Part shown: positions 30,967-39,386 of the stretch, piece by piece
Layout of the letters: every line of letters begins with the position of its first letter
How positions within the stretch are numbered: position 1 is the stretch's first letter
Source of the DNA: a virus
Virus record (IMG/VR): IMGVR_UViG_3300037882_004081
Coordinates: 1-64,000 of that record
Direction: 5' to 3' (one strand)
Length of the DNA stretch: 64,000 nt
The notes under the pieces: model-generated
The model's input: only the letters and a program-made list of their open reading frames with translations
The model's database searches: none
What the model was told of the DNA's origin: nothing
Program-made: the position numbers and the translations under genes

Positions 30967-31595
30967 GCGTTCAGATTCTGACCGTTCTTCTGAGCAAAGT
31001 AGGCGTTACAAGCCGCTGGGCTGGGGAATCGTTGACCATCATACTCCACCTGGGCGGTGCCGTCGATGGTCGTCATGATCGCACCGGGAGGAAGAGCGCG
31101 TGGCTGTACCGATCCGGTGAGTTGCGAAACATCCGTGGTGCCGTGAACCGGAGCGGCGTCAGCGGTGACATGAGTGGTTGGCTTGTCGGGGAACTTGGGT
31201 GCCGATTGGGCTTCACCTGGGCGCTTTGGCAACGCTTGTTTGGTGCGCACTGAATCTCGACGCTGAACCGCGAGCGCATTGAAGTTCTTGAACTTCGGAT
31301 TGTCGAAGCGAATGCGGCTGATGATGCCTTGGGCGACCAGCGTTTCCAACGCCGCGTGGTGATCAACGAGCAGACCGGTATCGCGGTCGATGACTGGTTG
31401 TCCTGGATTCAGCGCCACCGAGCGACCCCCAATCGTGCAGTGAACCGGCATTTGACGAGTGTTCATGTACCCGATGTACATGGGCTGATCGGCGGTTTGG
31501 GTGCCTTCGGGTGCGTTTGGGTCCATGGGTTGGTTGGTGGGCGCAGGTTTTGCTTGTTTTTGCGCCGGGTTTGGCTTTGGTGGCTTCACGGTCAT
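30963..31595 (-). CDS. Putative virion-associated protein, 210 aa
   Basis: A Pro/Lys/Gln-rich disordered N-terminus (TVKPPKPNPAQKQAKPAP) leads into a small domain (MYIGYMNTRQMPVHCTIGGR... GQPVIDRDTGLLVDHHAAL). A Pro/Thr linker follows, and a final 40-residue module (TTIDGTAQVEYDGQRFPS). ATG 31595. The modular, linker-rich build suggests a structural protein. Confidence 0.65.
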   Translation of the reverse strand: MTVKPPKPNPAQKQAKPAPTNQPMDPNAPEGTQTADQPMYIGYMNTRQMPVHCTIGGRSVALNPGQPVIDRDTGLLVDHHAALETLVAQGIISRIRFDNPKFKNFNALAVQRRDSVRTKQALPKRPGEAQSAPKFPDKPTTHVTADAAPVHGTTDVSQLTGSVQPRALPPGAIMTTIDGTAQVEYDGQRFPSPAACNAYFAQKNGQNLNA

Positions 31596-31609
31596 GAAAG
31601 GAGTTGGTT

Positions 31610-31681
31610 ATGCTATCACAAACCAAGAAAAGGGGTGCGCCACCAAAACCCACCACACAGCCGTCAGCCCTTAGAGTTTAA
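31610..31681 (+). CDS. Possible 23-aa leader peptide with a true Shine-Dalgarno
   Basis: GGAG followed by six bases and ATG 31610 opens a 23-codon frame (MLSQTKKRGAPPKPTTQPSA). Its TAA lies inside a hairpin (GTCAGCC at 31663-31669 with GGCTGAC at 31682-31688). A ribosome ending there would open the hairpin, a layout typical of a leader-peptide switch. Nothing on the plus strand follows closely, so this may be chance. Confidence 0.3.
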   Translation: MLSQTKKRGAPPKPTTQPSALRV

Positions 31682-31721
31682 GGCTGACGTAAACGAATAC
31701 CACCCAACGGCTTAACCGTTG
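31663..31721. other. Two adjacent hairpins in an intergenic gap
   Basis: The first stem is GTCAGCC/GGCTGAC (31663-31688). The second is CAACGG/CCGTTG with a five-base loop (31705-31721) that covers the stop codon of the 53-aa gene. Neither has a U-tract on either strand. They may end minus-strand transcription, act as mRNA 3' stabilisers, or belong to a small RNA. Confidence 0.5.
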
Positions 31722-31873
31722 AGGACTTGCTTGGCCACAAACCGCTTTTCACCGCTGCTCTCTGTCAGCGCTTTATTGCGCTTATCGGCTTCCTGATTGG
31801 CCTCAACCAATGTGGGTTTCGAGTCAACCACTTCACCAGTTGATTGATCTCTTACAACATATCGTTCACTCAT
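31712..31873 (-). CDS. Small protein, 53 aa
   Basis: ATG 31873 overlaps the upstream stop as ATGA and opens 53 codons (MSERYVVRDQSTGEVVDSKP onward), charged and probably helical in the second half (EANQEADKRNKAL). Codon use is less GC-rich than in its neighbours. No family is recognised, although a short beta-hairpin plus helix fold is likely. Confidence 0.75.
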   Translation of the reverse strand: MSERYVVRDQSTGEVVDSKPTLVEANQEADKRNKALTESSGEKRFVAKQVLNG

Positions 31874-32187
31874 GATCCTCTTAGTTTGCGTGGTTTAAAA
31901 ACCCAACGTGTTTTCGCGCCGATCAGGAAGTGTTGGTCACTTCCGCTGGCGCGCTTCTTAAGGTTGAAGCGAATCGACCTTGGTCCATCTTCACGTGGGA
32001 CTAAGCTGAAAGTCCCCATGTCGACTTCCTGTTCGTTCGCTATTTTCCAACGAATCCACGAGACTACCGCACGGAATGCGTCACGTGCTTCTGTTGGTTC
32101 CATTCCGCTTTGCGCAATGATCTCTTCAACAGCAGTACGTGCATAAACTCGTCGGTGTTCGTTGTCTCCAAAAAAGTTATCTGGCAT
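31870..32187 (-). CDS. HU/IHF-like DNA-binding candidate, 105 aa
   Basis: The order of elements matches the bacterial HU/IHF fold loosely: two N-terminal helices (ARTAVEEIIAQSGMEPTEARDAFRAVVSWIR would be helix-turn-helix), EQEVDMGTFSLVPR at the usual GxGTF strand position, then a basic beta arm (RSIRFNLKKRASG). ATG 32187. HU-like proteins bend DNA and help packaging or transcription. The similarity is by pattern only. Confidence 0.5.
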   Translation of the reverse strand: MPDNFFGDNEHRRVYARTAVEEIIAQSGMEPTEARDAFRAVVSWIRWKIANEQEVDMGTFSLVPREDGPRSIRFNLKKRASGSDQHFLIGAKTRWVFKPRKLRGS

Positions 32188-32259
32188 TATGGCGTTTAGG
32201 TATGGGGTGCCTAGCGTCGACTAATCGCCAGAAAACCTAGTCGTCGTTCTCAGCTTTCA

Positions 32260-33444
32260 ATGCCCGGTGGACCCAAAGGACATCAATGGCTAGGGCCATT
32301 TAAAGGAGTAGTAGAACAACGCAATGACCCGCAAAGGGCAATGCGAATCAAGGTTCGTGTAACCGGGATTCACGGACCAGAGGTAGCGGTGGACAAGTTA
32401 CCGTGGGCACTGCCGGATTCGAAAGCATGGAAAGGCGGCGGGTTCCTTGGCGTTCCACCTCTAGGCAGCGTAGTGTGGGTGAAGTTTGAGGGTGAAGGCG
32501 ATCACGCTTATCCGGTGTGGAGTGGAGGTATCTGGCCGGAACACTTCGTGACAGATCGAGAGAAGCCGGTGAGGAGCAGTTGGTTTGGCAGCGACAAGCC
32601 GCACGATAAGGGCAGTCCGCTCAGGCCAGATCCGGTGAAGGGCGATCCGTCGCTGGCACCAAACGTCTTTGGTTACATCTCGCCGTTGCAGAAGACGATC
32701 GAACTCGATGACCGCAAGAAGCGCGAGAAGATCCTGTTGAGTGACCAACTTGGAAACTGCCTCTTTTTCAACACTGAAGCTGGCGGTTTCACGATGGAGG
32801 CGATATCGGGTCACCAAAGTGAGCAGGAAAAGCCCCGTGGTCTCACCGTGCTGTCGGATGCGACCAACGAAAAGGAAGCTTGGCAGTTCTATTCGGCGGC
32901 TGGCTGGCTCGTAGGTCAAGACGATCTCGCCAAAAGCTTCCGAGTTTCCAGCCCAGCCGGTTTCCACGTGTCGGTTGATGAAGAGCGCGACAAGGTTGAG
33001 ATCGTCACGCCAAACGGTGTCAGGCTCACCATCAACAACGAAGCCAAGTCCATTCGGTGCGACACGCCAGCTGGGCGTCTCATGGAAATCAGGGATGGCA
33101 GCGGGGGTGACGGCAGGATCATCATGAAGGGCGCAACAGAGGGCACTTATCTGCAGATCACGGAGACGGGTGGTGAGGCCAATGTGGAGATGCGCAGCGC
33201 TGGCAACATGTCGATCAAGGCGGTTGGCACCCTCACGTTCGCCTCTGGTGGTGACACAGTATTTTTGGCCGAATCGGTCCTCAGTTTCCAACCTGAGGGG
33301 GTTCCAGTTGACGTTTCCAACACAGACGCCGGGACCGACGAACTTTCGACCCTCAGTGACCACGAGCAGCTTCCGAAAGCTTGGGAGTACTCGTGTTTTT
33401 CAGATCCGGTAAAGGCAGGAGGTGCTGCCACCCCGAACGCTTAG
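32260..33444 (+). CDS. Baseplate hub/spike protein with gp5-type OB-fold, 394 aa
   Basis: Residues about 25-100 follow the gp5/VgrG OB-fold: MRIKVRVTGIHG, then LPWALPD, GGGFLGVPPLGSVVWVKFEG and YPVWSGGIW. The middle is linker-like. The C-terminal half contains repeated short beta units (VEIVTPNGVRLTINNEAKSI, MKGATEGTYLQITETGG, MSIKAVGTLTF) that suggest a beta-helical needle. It would sit at the tip of the tail tube. It starts the plus-strand block; AGAAAACCTAG lies upstream. Confidence 0.8.
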   Translation: MPGGPKGHQWLGPFKGVVEQRNDPQRAMRIKVRVTGIHGPEVAVDKLPWALPDSKAWKGGGFLGVPPLGSVVWVKFEGEGDHAYPVWSGGIWPEHFVTDREKPVRSSWFGSDKPHDKGSPLRPDPVKGDPSLAPNVFGYISPLQKTIELDDRKKREKILLSDQLGNCLFFNTEAGGFTMEAISGHQSEQEKPRGLTVLSDATNEKEAWQFYSAAGWLVGQDDLAKSFRVSSPAGFHVSVDEERDKVEIVTPNGVRLTINNEAKSIRCDTPAGRLMEIRDGSGGDGRIIMKGATEGTYLQITETGGEANVEMRSAGNMSIKAVGTLTFASGGDTVFLAESVLSFQPEGVPVDVSNTDAGTDELSTLSDHEQLPKAWEYSCFSDPVKAGGAATPNA

Positions 33445-33475
33445 CAGTTTCGAACGGATGCCCCAACGTTCGTAC

Positions 33476-33504
33476 TTGACAAACGCAAATCGATAGTATA
33501 AAAT
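33476..33504 (+). promoter_or_regulatory. Consensus promoter P9 (plus strand, with leader)
   Basis: TTGACA at 33476-33481, 17-base spacer, TAAAAT at 33499-33504. The expected mRNA start is near 33511, leaving a 20-base leader before GTG 33531 of the primase gene. It is the only plus-strand member of the set. Confidence 0.85.
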
Positions 33505-33530
33505 GCGGACGCCCCATCCGTAAAAACCCT

Positions 33531-34550
33531 GTGCTCCCCAGTGCTCATCTCATTGACACCCTAGAGGCTCGCTTCGGCGAGGGCTCTTGGATCGCCCCCA
33601 ACGGGGAGATCCAGGTTCGCTGTCCCAGCTGTCACCGTCGAGGAATGTCCGCCGACACCGGGGGGCACTTGGGACTGAACCTCGAACGCAACGTGGGACA
33701 TTGCGTCCGGTGTGACTGGGGCACCAAGAACCTACGTGAGTGGCTTCTCAAGAACGGGGTCGATCCTGGGCAGTTCATCACGATCAGCGACTTTTCGTTG
33801 GGCATCTTCGATTCGTTCGTCCAGAAGAAGCAGTTGGCTGAATACCGGACACAAGCTCTGGATCTCCCCCGCAACACCGTCCAGCTTGATCCACAGGACT
33901 GGGAGTCAGACGATCCTTACGCGGGGAGCCTCATCAAGAAACGGCTCACGTACGACGAGGTGCAGTATTGGCCACTTGGCGCATGCCGGTCCGGGTATTT
34001 CGAGGGGTATGTGATTTTCCCGTTCATTGAGGACAACACGGTCGTCTATTGGCAGGGCCGCGCCATCAACCCGGAAGCCAAGCTCCGCAAGCTGAATCCT
34101 CGCAAGCAGGATTGTTCACTCGGGAAGAGTCACTGGCTGTACGGGTATCCGTTCGCTCAGCGTGAGCACCACCTGTACTTGGTCGAGGGAACACTAGACC
34201 AGATTTCGCTGCAGAATTGGCTATGGAAGAATAAAGGGCTTGATCACACTGCACTTGCAATCAACGGAACCTCGCTTAGCTTCCCCCATGAGGACCAGCA
34301 CCCGCTCAACAGCCAATTCGGGCAGATCGTGGCGCTCAAGCCGTCCTCTTTGACTTTCATGTTCGATGCCGATGCCTACCACAAAGCCGAGGGCTTGGCC
34401 CAAGTGTGCTCAATGGCTGGCATCTCAAGCAAAGCCGGACGTTTGGTCGGCAAAGACCCAAACGACACAGATCACCAAGACCTTAGCGCGGCAGTGTCCG
34501 CCAATGGCTTTGAGTGGATGCAATTGGCGCTCCAAAGAGCCCGCTACTAG
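33531..34550 (+). CDS. DNA primase (zinc finger plus TOPRIM), 339 aa
   Basis: The start is GTG 33531. The N-terminal zinc finger has C31-x2-C34, a GHLGLNL strand and C58-x2-C61 (GHCVRCDWG), as in DnaG/T7-type primases. The TOPRIM region has LYLVEGTLDQISLQ (glutamate motif) and SLTFMFDADAYHKAEG (DxD motif). The enzyme would make RNA primers at the fork. No helicase domain is fused. The promoter P9 directly precedes it. Confidence 0.85.
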   Translation: MLPSAHLIDTLEARFGEGSWIAPNGEIQVRCPSCHRRGMSADTGGHLGLNLERNVGHCVRCDWGTKNLREWLLKNGVDPGQFITISDFSLGIFDSFVQKKQLAEYRTQALDLPRNTVQLDPQDWESDDPYAGSLIKKRLTYDEVQYWPLGACRSGYFEGYVIFPFIEDNTVVYWQGRAINPEAKLRKLNPRKQDCSLGKSHWLYGYPFAQREHHLYLVEGTLDQISLQNWLWKNKGLDHTALAINGTSLSFPHEDQHPLNSQFGQIVALKPSSLTFMFDADAYHKAEGLAQVCSMAGISSKAGRLVGKDPNDTDHQDLSAAVSANGFEWMQLALQRARY

Positions 34551-34555
34551 ACCTT

Positions 34556-36886
34556 ATGATACCTGCACTGTCACTTCACACCGCCACCGAGTCTCCACCC
34601 CCAACCCCCGTTAGCAACTGGTCCGGGTATCGATCCAGAGTGCCAATTCGAGTGGCCCATAAAGCATTCGCCATCATGGCGAACTCTCCCGAACTCCACA
34701 TCCACGAGGTTGCGAAGATCCTCGACGTGGACTCAGATGAGCTTGAGCGTGGCTTCATGGGTGCCAACATCCCGTACCGGAAGTTCGTCAAGGAAGAGCC
34801 CCCACTGGCCATCTTGGATGAAGGGTCTTCGGGCTCCTTCATTTACCAACACCCAGATTCACTGACCGAAAAGGACGTGATCGAGCTTTGTCTGCCGGTG
34901 TGCCGTCAGCAGGCCGCGTATTGGTTCCGCACCAACGCTGGGTTCTACGGGAAAATCCAAATCAACCAGGATGACATGACATCATACCTGCTTGACTATG
35001 TGGTGATGTCGCGACTGGTGCCGACGGTCCGCGCCAACCCAATCCACTATCTAGGCTTTCGCTGTCCTGATTGCGGAGCCCAAATCTCGCCGAAGGACAC
35101 GTTGTTCCCCAACCAGGACTGGGATGCGCTCAGGAAGGCCGGAAAAATTCGGTTGGACGAAGCTGTTGACCTTGATGCGATCGAGCCGGGTTCGGGGATT
35201 GTGCAATGCCTTTTCGAACGTCGCCAGAAGGGGGTCTCTGAGGCTTGGGGTGGATGCGGTCTCATCATGCCATTTTCAGAGTGGCCAACCGGCGATCGTG
35301 GGGCTTCTTTGGTGCGCAGCTGCAAGACTGCTTGTCACCGCGCCATGATGACCTACCACCGGTTTCACTACGATGGACCACGTGGCATCCCCCACCGCGA
35401 AGCCGGTTATCACGATCAGGCATTGGAGGAAGGGGACGTGGACTTCGCGTGTGTGTCACGGATCGTCACGCTTGACGCCCTTGGCGTTGACCCGCCTGAT
35501 GCGGAACTCCAGTATCAGGAGGTCTGCCCGAGTCTCCGTAAGATGGAGTTCAAAAACCTTATCGACAAGTGCCCGGACCCGGACGTACAAAGGTTCCTGG
35601 TAGTGGTGGGTGCGTCCGGTGCCAAGACGCCACTCCACATGCTTCGCCGCCGTATGAACATCGCCCAAGACGAATGGGACGACCTCATCAGCCGCACCCG
35701 CACTTATTACCAACACTCACACCAATTCACTAACAACGCTTCCATGGACTCCACTCAAATTCAACGCTTCCGCGAAATCGCCCTCCGTGCCCAATCAGAC
35801 GGCAGGATTGTTAGACCCGAAGAGAATAGCACGGTGTTGGACATCCCGGACGTCTCCCGCGAAGCCCTTATCCGCATGCTGAATTCGCTGCCAGATGACA
35901 AACTTGGCATCGCGGCTCAGTTGTTGGAAGATAAACTTGGTGCCAACGAGGTTGTTGGGCTCGTCGCCGCCCCAAGCCGAGACGGGATGTCGACCGACGC
36001 TCGCATTCGCCGCAAAATCTCCCGAGATATTGACATCGAGTATCATGCGGTTGGACTCACCCTTGGCATTGAGATCAACAGTCGGTTATCACCCTTCAAG
36101 ATCAGCCAGATCGTCCGTGAGAGTTATGGGGCGCTCAGTGACGAAGAAAAGGACGAGATTCCAGCACACGTTCGCGACATCATCCAGGCGATCATTGAAC
36201 AGCCGAGCCAACCGACCGACGTGGCAATCAAGCGCGATCGCCGCGTCACCACGAACATCCGAAACATCCAGCGACCGAAGGTTGCCACACCGAATCGGCC
36301 ACCAACCTTCAGCCCCACCAGACTCACCGCCCAATCAATCCGCCTGTTGAGGGTTGGTGCGTCAACCGCCGACGCATACGAGTTCGTCAAGGACAACCCC
36401 CGGTGGCTGGCGTTTCTGGAAGCCGACGGGGTCTCGGTGAAACTCCTGCAGAAGCGCAAGATGAAGGACGGAGTGGCGACGATGACAGGCGGGGTCCTGG
36501 AACTCACCAGCCCCAACTTCCACGGGTGGGACGACACCACCATCGCCGCCAAGGTATCCGACGCGTTCGGGCCGATCCCAACCGGACACCCACAGGAAGC
36601 CACGGAGACCACCTCCGAAGCATCCACCGTCGAGGACCCCATCGACGCACCGCCGACCCGCCGCAAAGGGCAGGAAGGTATCTCGGAGCTTCAACAGTCT
36701 ATCCTCAACTTGGTCAAGAATTCTGGCAAAGCCACTACGACTGATGTCGCCCGTGCGATTGGCCAGAAGACCGCCGCCACCCACAGCAGTCTTCAAGCGC
36801 TCCAGCGCAAGAACCGTCTCACCAGCTACAAGCCACCCGGCGATGCGCCAATCGAGTGGTCAGTGGTCGAGGAATCTGCTGAGTAG
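34556..36886 (+). CDS. Large HTH/zinc-ribbon protein downstream of primase, 776 aa
   Basis: ATG 34556 lies five bases after the primase stop; a GTG at 34514 is also possible. An N-terminal HTH-like part (HIHEVAKILDVDSDELERG) is followed by a zinc-ribbon candidate (FRCPDCGAQISPKD with a second Cys pair near CGLIM). Long helical parts come next. A C-terminal winged-helix follows (LQQSILNLVKNSGKATTTDVARAIGQ, then SSLQALQRKNRLTSY). Position suggests a replication partner such as a helicase loader or fork scaffold. No ATPase motif is present. Confidence 0.7.
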   Translation: MIPALSLHTATESPPPTPVSNWSGYRSRVPIRVAHKAFAIMANSPELHIHEVAKILDVDSDELERGFMGANIPYRKFVKEEPPLAILDEGSSGSFIYQHPDSLTEKDVIELCLPVCRQQAAYWFRTNAGFYGKIQINQDDMTSYLLDYVVMSRLVPTVRANPIHYLGFRCPDCGAQISPKDTLFPNQDWDALRKAGKIRLDEAVDLDAIEPGSGIVQCLFERRQKGVSEAWGGCGLIMPFSEWPTGDRGASLVRSCKTACHRAMMTYHRFHYDGPRGIPHREAGYHDQALEEGDVDFACVSRIVTLDALGVDPPDAELQYQEVCPSLRKMEFKNLIDKCPDPDVQRFLVVVGASGAKTPLHMLRRRMNIAQDEWDDLISRTRTYYQHSHQFTNNASMDSTQIQRFREIALRAQSDGRIVRPEENSTVLDIPDVSREALIRMLNSLPDDKLGIAAQLLEDKLGANEVVGLVAAPSRDGMSTDARIRRKISRDIDIEYHAVGLTLGIEINSRLSPFKISQIVRESYGALSDEEKDEIPAHVRDIIQAIIEQPSQPTDVAIKRDRRVTTNIRNIQRPKVATPNRPPTFSPTRLTAQSIRLLRVGASTADAYEFVKDNPRWLAFLEADGVSVKLLQKRKMKDGVATMTGGVLELTSPNFHGWDDTTIAAKVSDAFGPIPTGHPQEATETTSEASTVEDPIDAPPTRRKGQEGISELQQSILNLVKNSGKATTTDVARAIGQKTAATHSSLQALQRKNRLTSYKPPGDAPIEWSVVEESAE

Positions 36887-36903
36887 GGTACTAGGTTTCA
36901 ACG

Positions 36904-37137
36904 ATGAGCGTCACCAAACAAATCCTCCGAGAACTGGCTGAACCAGCTGGTGACCTCGACCCCGGATACGCGGTGTATCCGAAAGCCAAGACACTGGTGG
37001 GTGCATTTGGGACTCCAGCCGGAACCGTGGTGGAACTGGTTGGCGCAAACGCCTACAATCCAGCGCTCATAATATGCAAATGGCCAAGTGGGCAGGTCAT
37101 GGAATTGGAAGCCCACGAATATGAACCCATCTCATGA
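36904..37137 (+). CDS. Small unknown protein, 77 aa
   Basis: ATG 36904 follows CTAGGTTTCAACG. The sequence contains YPKAKTLVGAFGTPAGTVVELVG and ends in a KWPSGQVMELEAHEYEPI strand pair, a likely small beta-barrel. Its stop overlaps the next start as ATGA. No family is recognised. Confidence 0.7.
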   Translation: MSVTKQILRELAEPAGDLDPGYAVYPKAKTLVGAFGTPAGTVVELVGANAYNPALIICKWPSGQVMELEAHEYEPIS

Positions 37138-37391
37138 GTGTCGAACGCCAACTCAACGAAGTGCTTAGCAACAACCCCGCGCAACACGCAGTCACAGAAC
37201 TGGCGCGGTTGTTTCCTGGTGCCGAGGTTACCCCGGTCGATGAGTGGAAAGTGAGGATCTCCGGACCGACCGTGGGGCCGAAGTTGGCTGACGATAGCGA
37301 GTGGGCTCGTGATGTGGACTTCGACTATGCGGCGGTCGAAGACGTGCAGTGGAGTCCGGACGAGCGGGCCATATACGTGATTCTGTGTTAG
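37134..37391 (+). CDS. Small acidic protein, 85 aa
   Basis: ATG 37134 overlaps the previous stop as ATGA. It is acidic in the second half (ADDSEWARDVDFDYAAVEDVQW), with a strand-rich end (ERAIYVILC). No family is recognised. Confidence 0.7.
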   Translation: MSVERQLNEVLSNNPAQHAVTELARLFPGAEVTPVDEWKVRISGPTVGPKLADDSEWARDVDFDYAAVEDVQWSPDERAIYVILC

Positions 37392-37399
37392 GTTTGTGA

Positions 37400-38350
37400 G
37401 TGATCTTCGATTGGCCAGAACCAGAATTCCCGGACGGAATCATTCCGGACACCAACCTGCTGCCGGGTACTCCGCAGACCCCGCTTGGCCAGCCTTGGCC
37501 ACCGTCTTGCCTGACCCCGCATGATGGGGTGTTCCTTCATTTGGCGCGGGAAGCTCTGCTCAAAGGTCCAAACTCCACGATCAAGGCCGGGTTCCTGCGC
37601 ATGTACGACGTGGGCATGCAGGGGTGGATTGAGTTTTGGAGCAGGAGCCCCGATATCACAGTGCCGGTGGTTCAAGCAGTACCGGGATCAGCGTTTTCCA
37701 CGTATGCCCAACTGATCAAGCGTCTGCAAGCTGCCGGTGGGAGCGGGTCATTGGAACCGTCACTCACTTGCACCCCTGCTCAGCCGTTGTCTTTCCCGCT
37801 CCCTCTCATTTCGTTTTCCAACCTTGGGTACGACCAGGGTCCAACGGGTCGCAATGACCCAATGCCAATTCGTCTCATCACGTATCTCAACCCAGGCCAA
37901 TCGAGGGCTTCGTGGACGAGGTTTCCGAACCCGATCGAGGTTCGCTATCAGATTGACATTTGGACAAGGCGTCGGGCTGACTTAGTGTGGCTAGTACATC
38001 GACTAGAAACCCAGTTCTCAGGCATGCGAGCTCACTGGTATGTGGTGGCTCCCCATGAGCAAAAGATCCTGATGCCTGTCAAAATGAGCGGTGGAGATGA
38101 CCAAAGCGCTCGTGAAAGGGCGGAGGACGAGGACGCCCTTCATCACTACGTGTTCAACGTCAAGGTCGAGGGTCGGGCGTTTCACGACGAGATGGTCGCA
38201 CCGGTTGTTTTGCACGCAATCGCCGAGTACCGGGTACCATACACTAGGGCGTCACTGGAGCCTAGCGACTTGGTCACGGAAATTGACGCCCCGGCGTTTC
38301 CCGACAACGTGGTTGCTGACACCCCAGACCCACCCCCGTCTGACCCCTAG
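37400..38350 (+). CDS. Putative tail/neck structural protein, 316 aa
   Basis: The start is GTG 37400, right after TTAGGTTTGTGA. The protein has an N-terminal Pro-rich part, a Phe/Pro/Ser-rich centre and RYQIDIWTRRRADLVWLVHRLETQF, then a beta-type VFNVKVEGRAF. A Pro/Asp-rich tail ends it. The RYQIDIWT... pattern is seen in phage tail-completion and sheath-terminator-like proteins, which supports a virion role. Confidence 0.6.
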   Translation: MIFDWPEPEFPDGIIPDTNLLPGTPQTPLGQPWPPSCLTPHDGVFLHLAREALLKGPNSTIKAGFLRMYDVGMQGWIEFWSRSPDITVPVVQAVPGSAFSTYAQLIKRLQAAGGSGSLEPSLTCTPAQPLSFPLPLISFSNLGYDQGPTGRNDPMPIRLITYLNPGQSRASWTRFPNPIEVRYQIDIWTRRRADLVWLVHRLETQFSGMRAHWYVVAPHEQKILMPVKMSGGDDQSARERAEDEDALHHYVFNVKVEGRAFHDEMVAPVVLHAIAEYRVPYTRASLEPSDLVTEIDAPAFPDNVVADTPDPPPSDP

Positions 38351-38393
38351 TTGAGTTAGTCCGAAACCCGAACTTTCGGGGTCAGCGGCTAGT

Positions 38394-39386
38394 ATGGCAA
38401 AGAAGCTTTTCTGCCCCTTTATGGCTACGGCAGCGGACTCACGACGCATCATCTTCGAAAACGACTTGGTAGAGAGCTACGCGCTCATGTACCGTAGGAA
38501 TCGAACGTTTGCTCTTTACCATCGGATCTGCATGGAGATGCAGAACCTGATGGATACGATTATCAGGACCAACAAGTTCCACCTCGCCGCCCCGTTCGCA
38601 GACATCCGGAACCACCTTTATCTGCAGGTTGAACGGTGGATCGACCACTGGCGACCCGGTCAGGGCAAATGCTACAGCTACTTCAGTTCTTGCTGTAAGC
38701 ACGGGTGCACAAGTTACATCCAGAAGGAAAACGCGCTTCGCGCCCGTCTGGCCTTCACGGACCTTCCCGCCGAAACGTTCGATGCCGGGAGCTACGACAC
38801 CAACTTCGACACCGACCTTGGTGACAAAATACGCGAAGACGTGATGACGATTGCGACCCGGTGGCATGAACCAGCGATTGTGGAGGTGCTGCAATTCCTT
38901 GTGGAAGTGGTGATGCAGGGGCGGGCGGTCACGCGGAGACGGCAGGCACTCGCCACCGTCACCAAGAGCTTCGGAATCGCAGACTCAGAAGCCGCATTCC
39001 TGCTCGACTGGGCACAAGCACAAGTCCGCTCCAAATTGCTCGACCACTATGACATCCCGATCGGTGACGAGGAAGCTTGGCGGTGCAGTGAGAAGTACAG
39101 CCACATCCCGGACCTCATGAAGCTGATCGGCGTGGATGCCACCAAGCGCTTGATGGCAGTATACGGGGGCAAAGCGCTCAAGTTGCCTAGCCCGAGCCAA
39201 ATCAGACGGGTGTCTCTGCTCAAGGACGGGTATCAACGCTACTGGAGTTCCCCCGATCCGGAAGTTGCCGACGGGTTATCCAGGTCCTTGCGGGTGGCAA
39301 GGCAACGCCTCGAAACCGACCTCCACGACATGGCGCGTGGGGTCAACAGCGGCATCACGTTCGACAAGCCGCTATTCAACGACTAG
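38394..39386 (+). CDS. Putative late sigma-factor-like protein, 330 aa
   Basis: Residues about 40-120 resemble region 2 of T4 gp55-like late sigma factors: helix MEMQNLMDTIIRTNKFH, then YLQVERWIDHWRPGQGKCYSYF (the K/x-F-x-P-x-x-G-x-x-Y-x-Y-F pattern) and SYIQKENALRARLAF. The rest is helical. Such proteins direct host RNA polymerase to late promoters of TATAAATA type. The TAnnTATC elements before many genes here could be its targets. No other sigma candidate is in the window. The family call is by pattern. Confidence 0.55.
   Translation: MAKKLFCPFMATAADSRRIIFENDLVESYALMYRRNRTFALYHRICMEMQNLMDTIIRTNKFHLAAPFADIRNHLYLQVERWIDHWRPGQGKCYSYFSSCCKHGCTSYIQKENALRARLAFTDLPAETFDAGSYDTNFDTDLGDKIREDVMTIATRWHEPAIVEVLQFLVEVVMQGRAVTRRRQALATVTKSFGIADSEAAFLLDWAQAQVRSKLLDHYDIPIGDEEAWRCSEKYSHIPDLMKLIGVDATKRLMAVYGGKALKLPSPSQIRRVSLLKDGYQRYWSSPDPEVADGLSRSLRVARQRLETDLHDMARGVNSGITFDKPLFND

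Noticed and set aside
38361-38380. Hairpin CCGAAA/TTTCGG after the 316-aa gene as a terminator
   Set aside because: The stem is only 6 bp and no U-tract follows; it may be chance.
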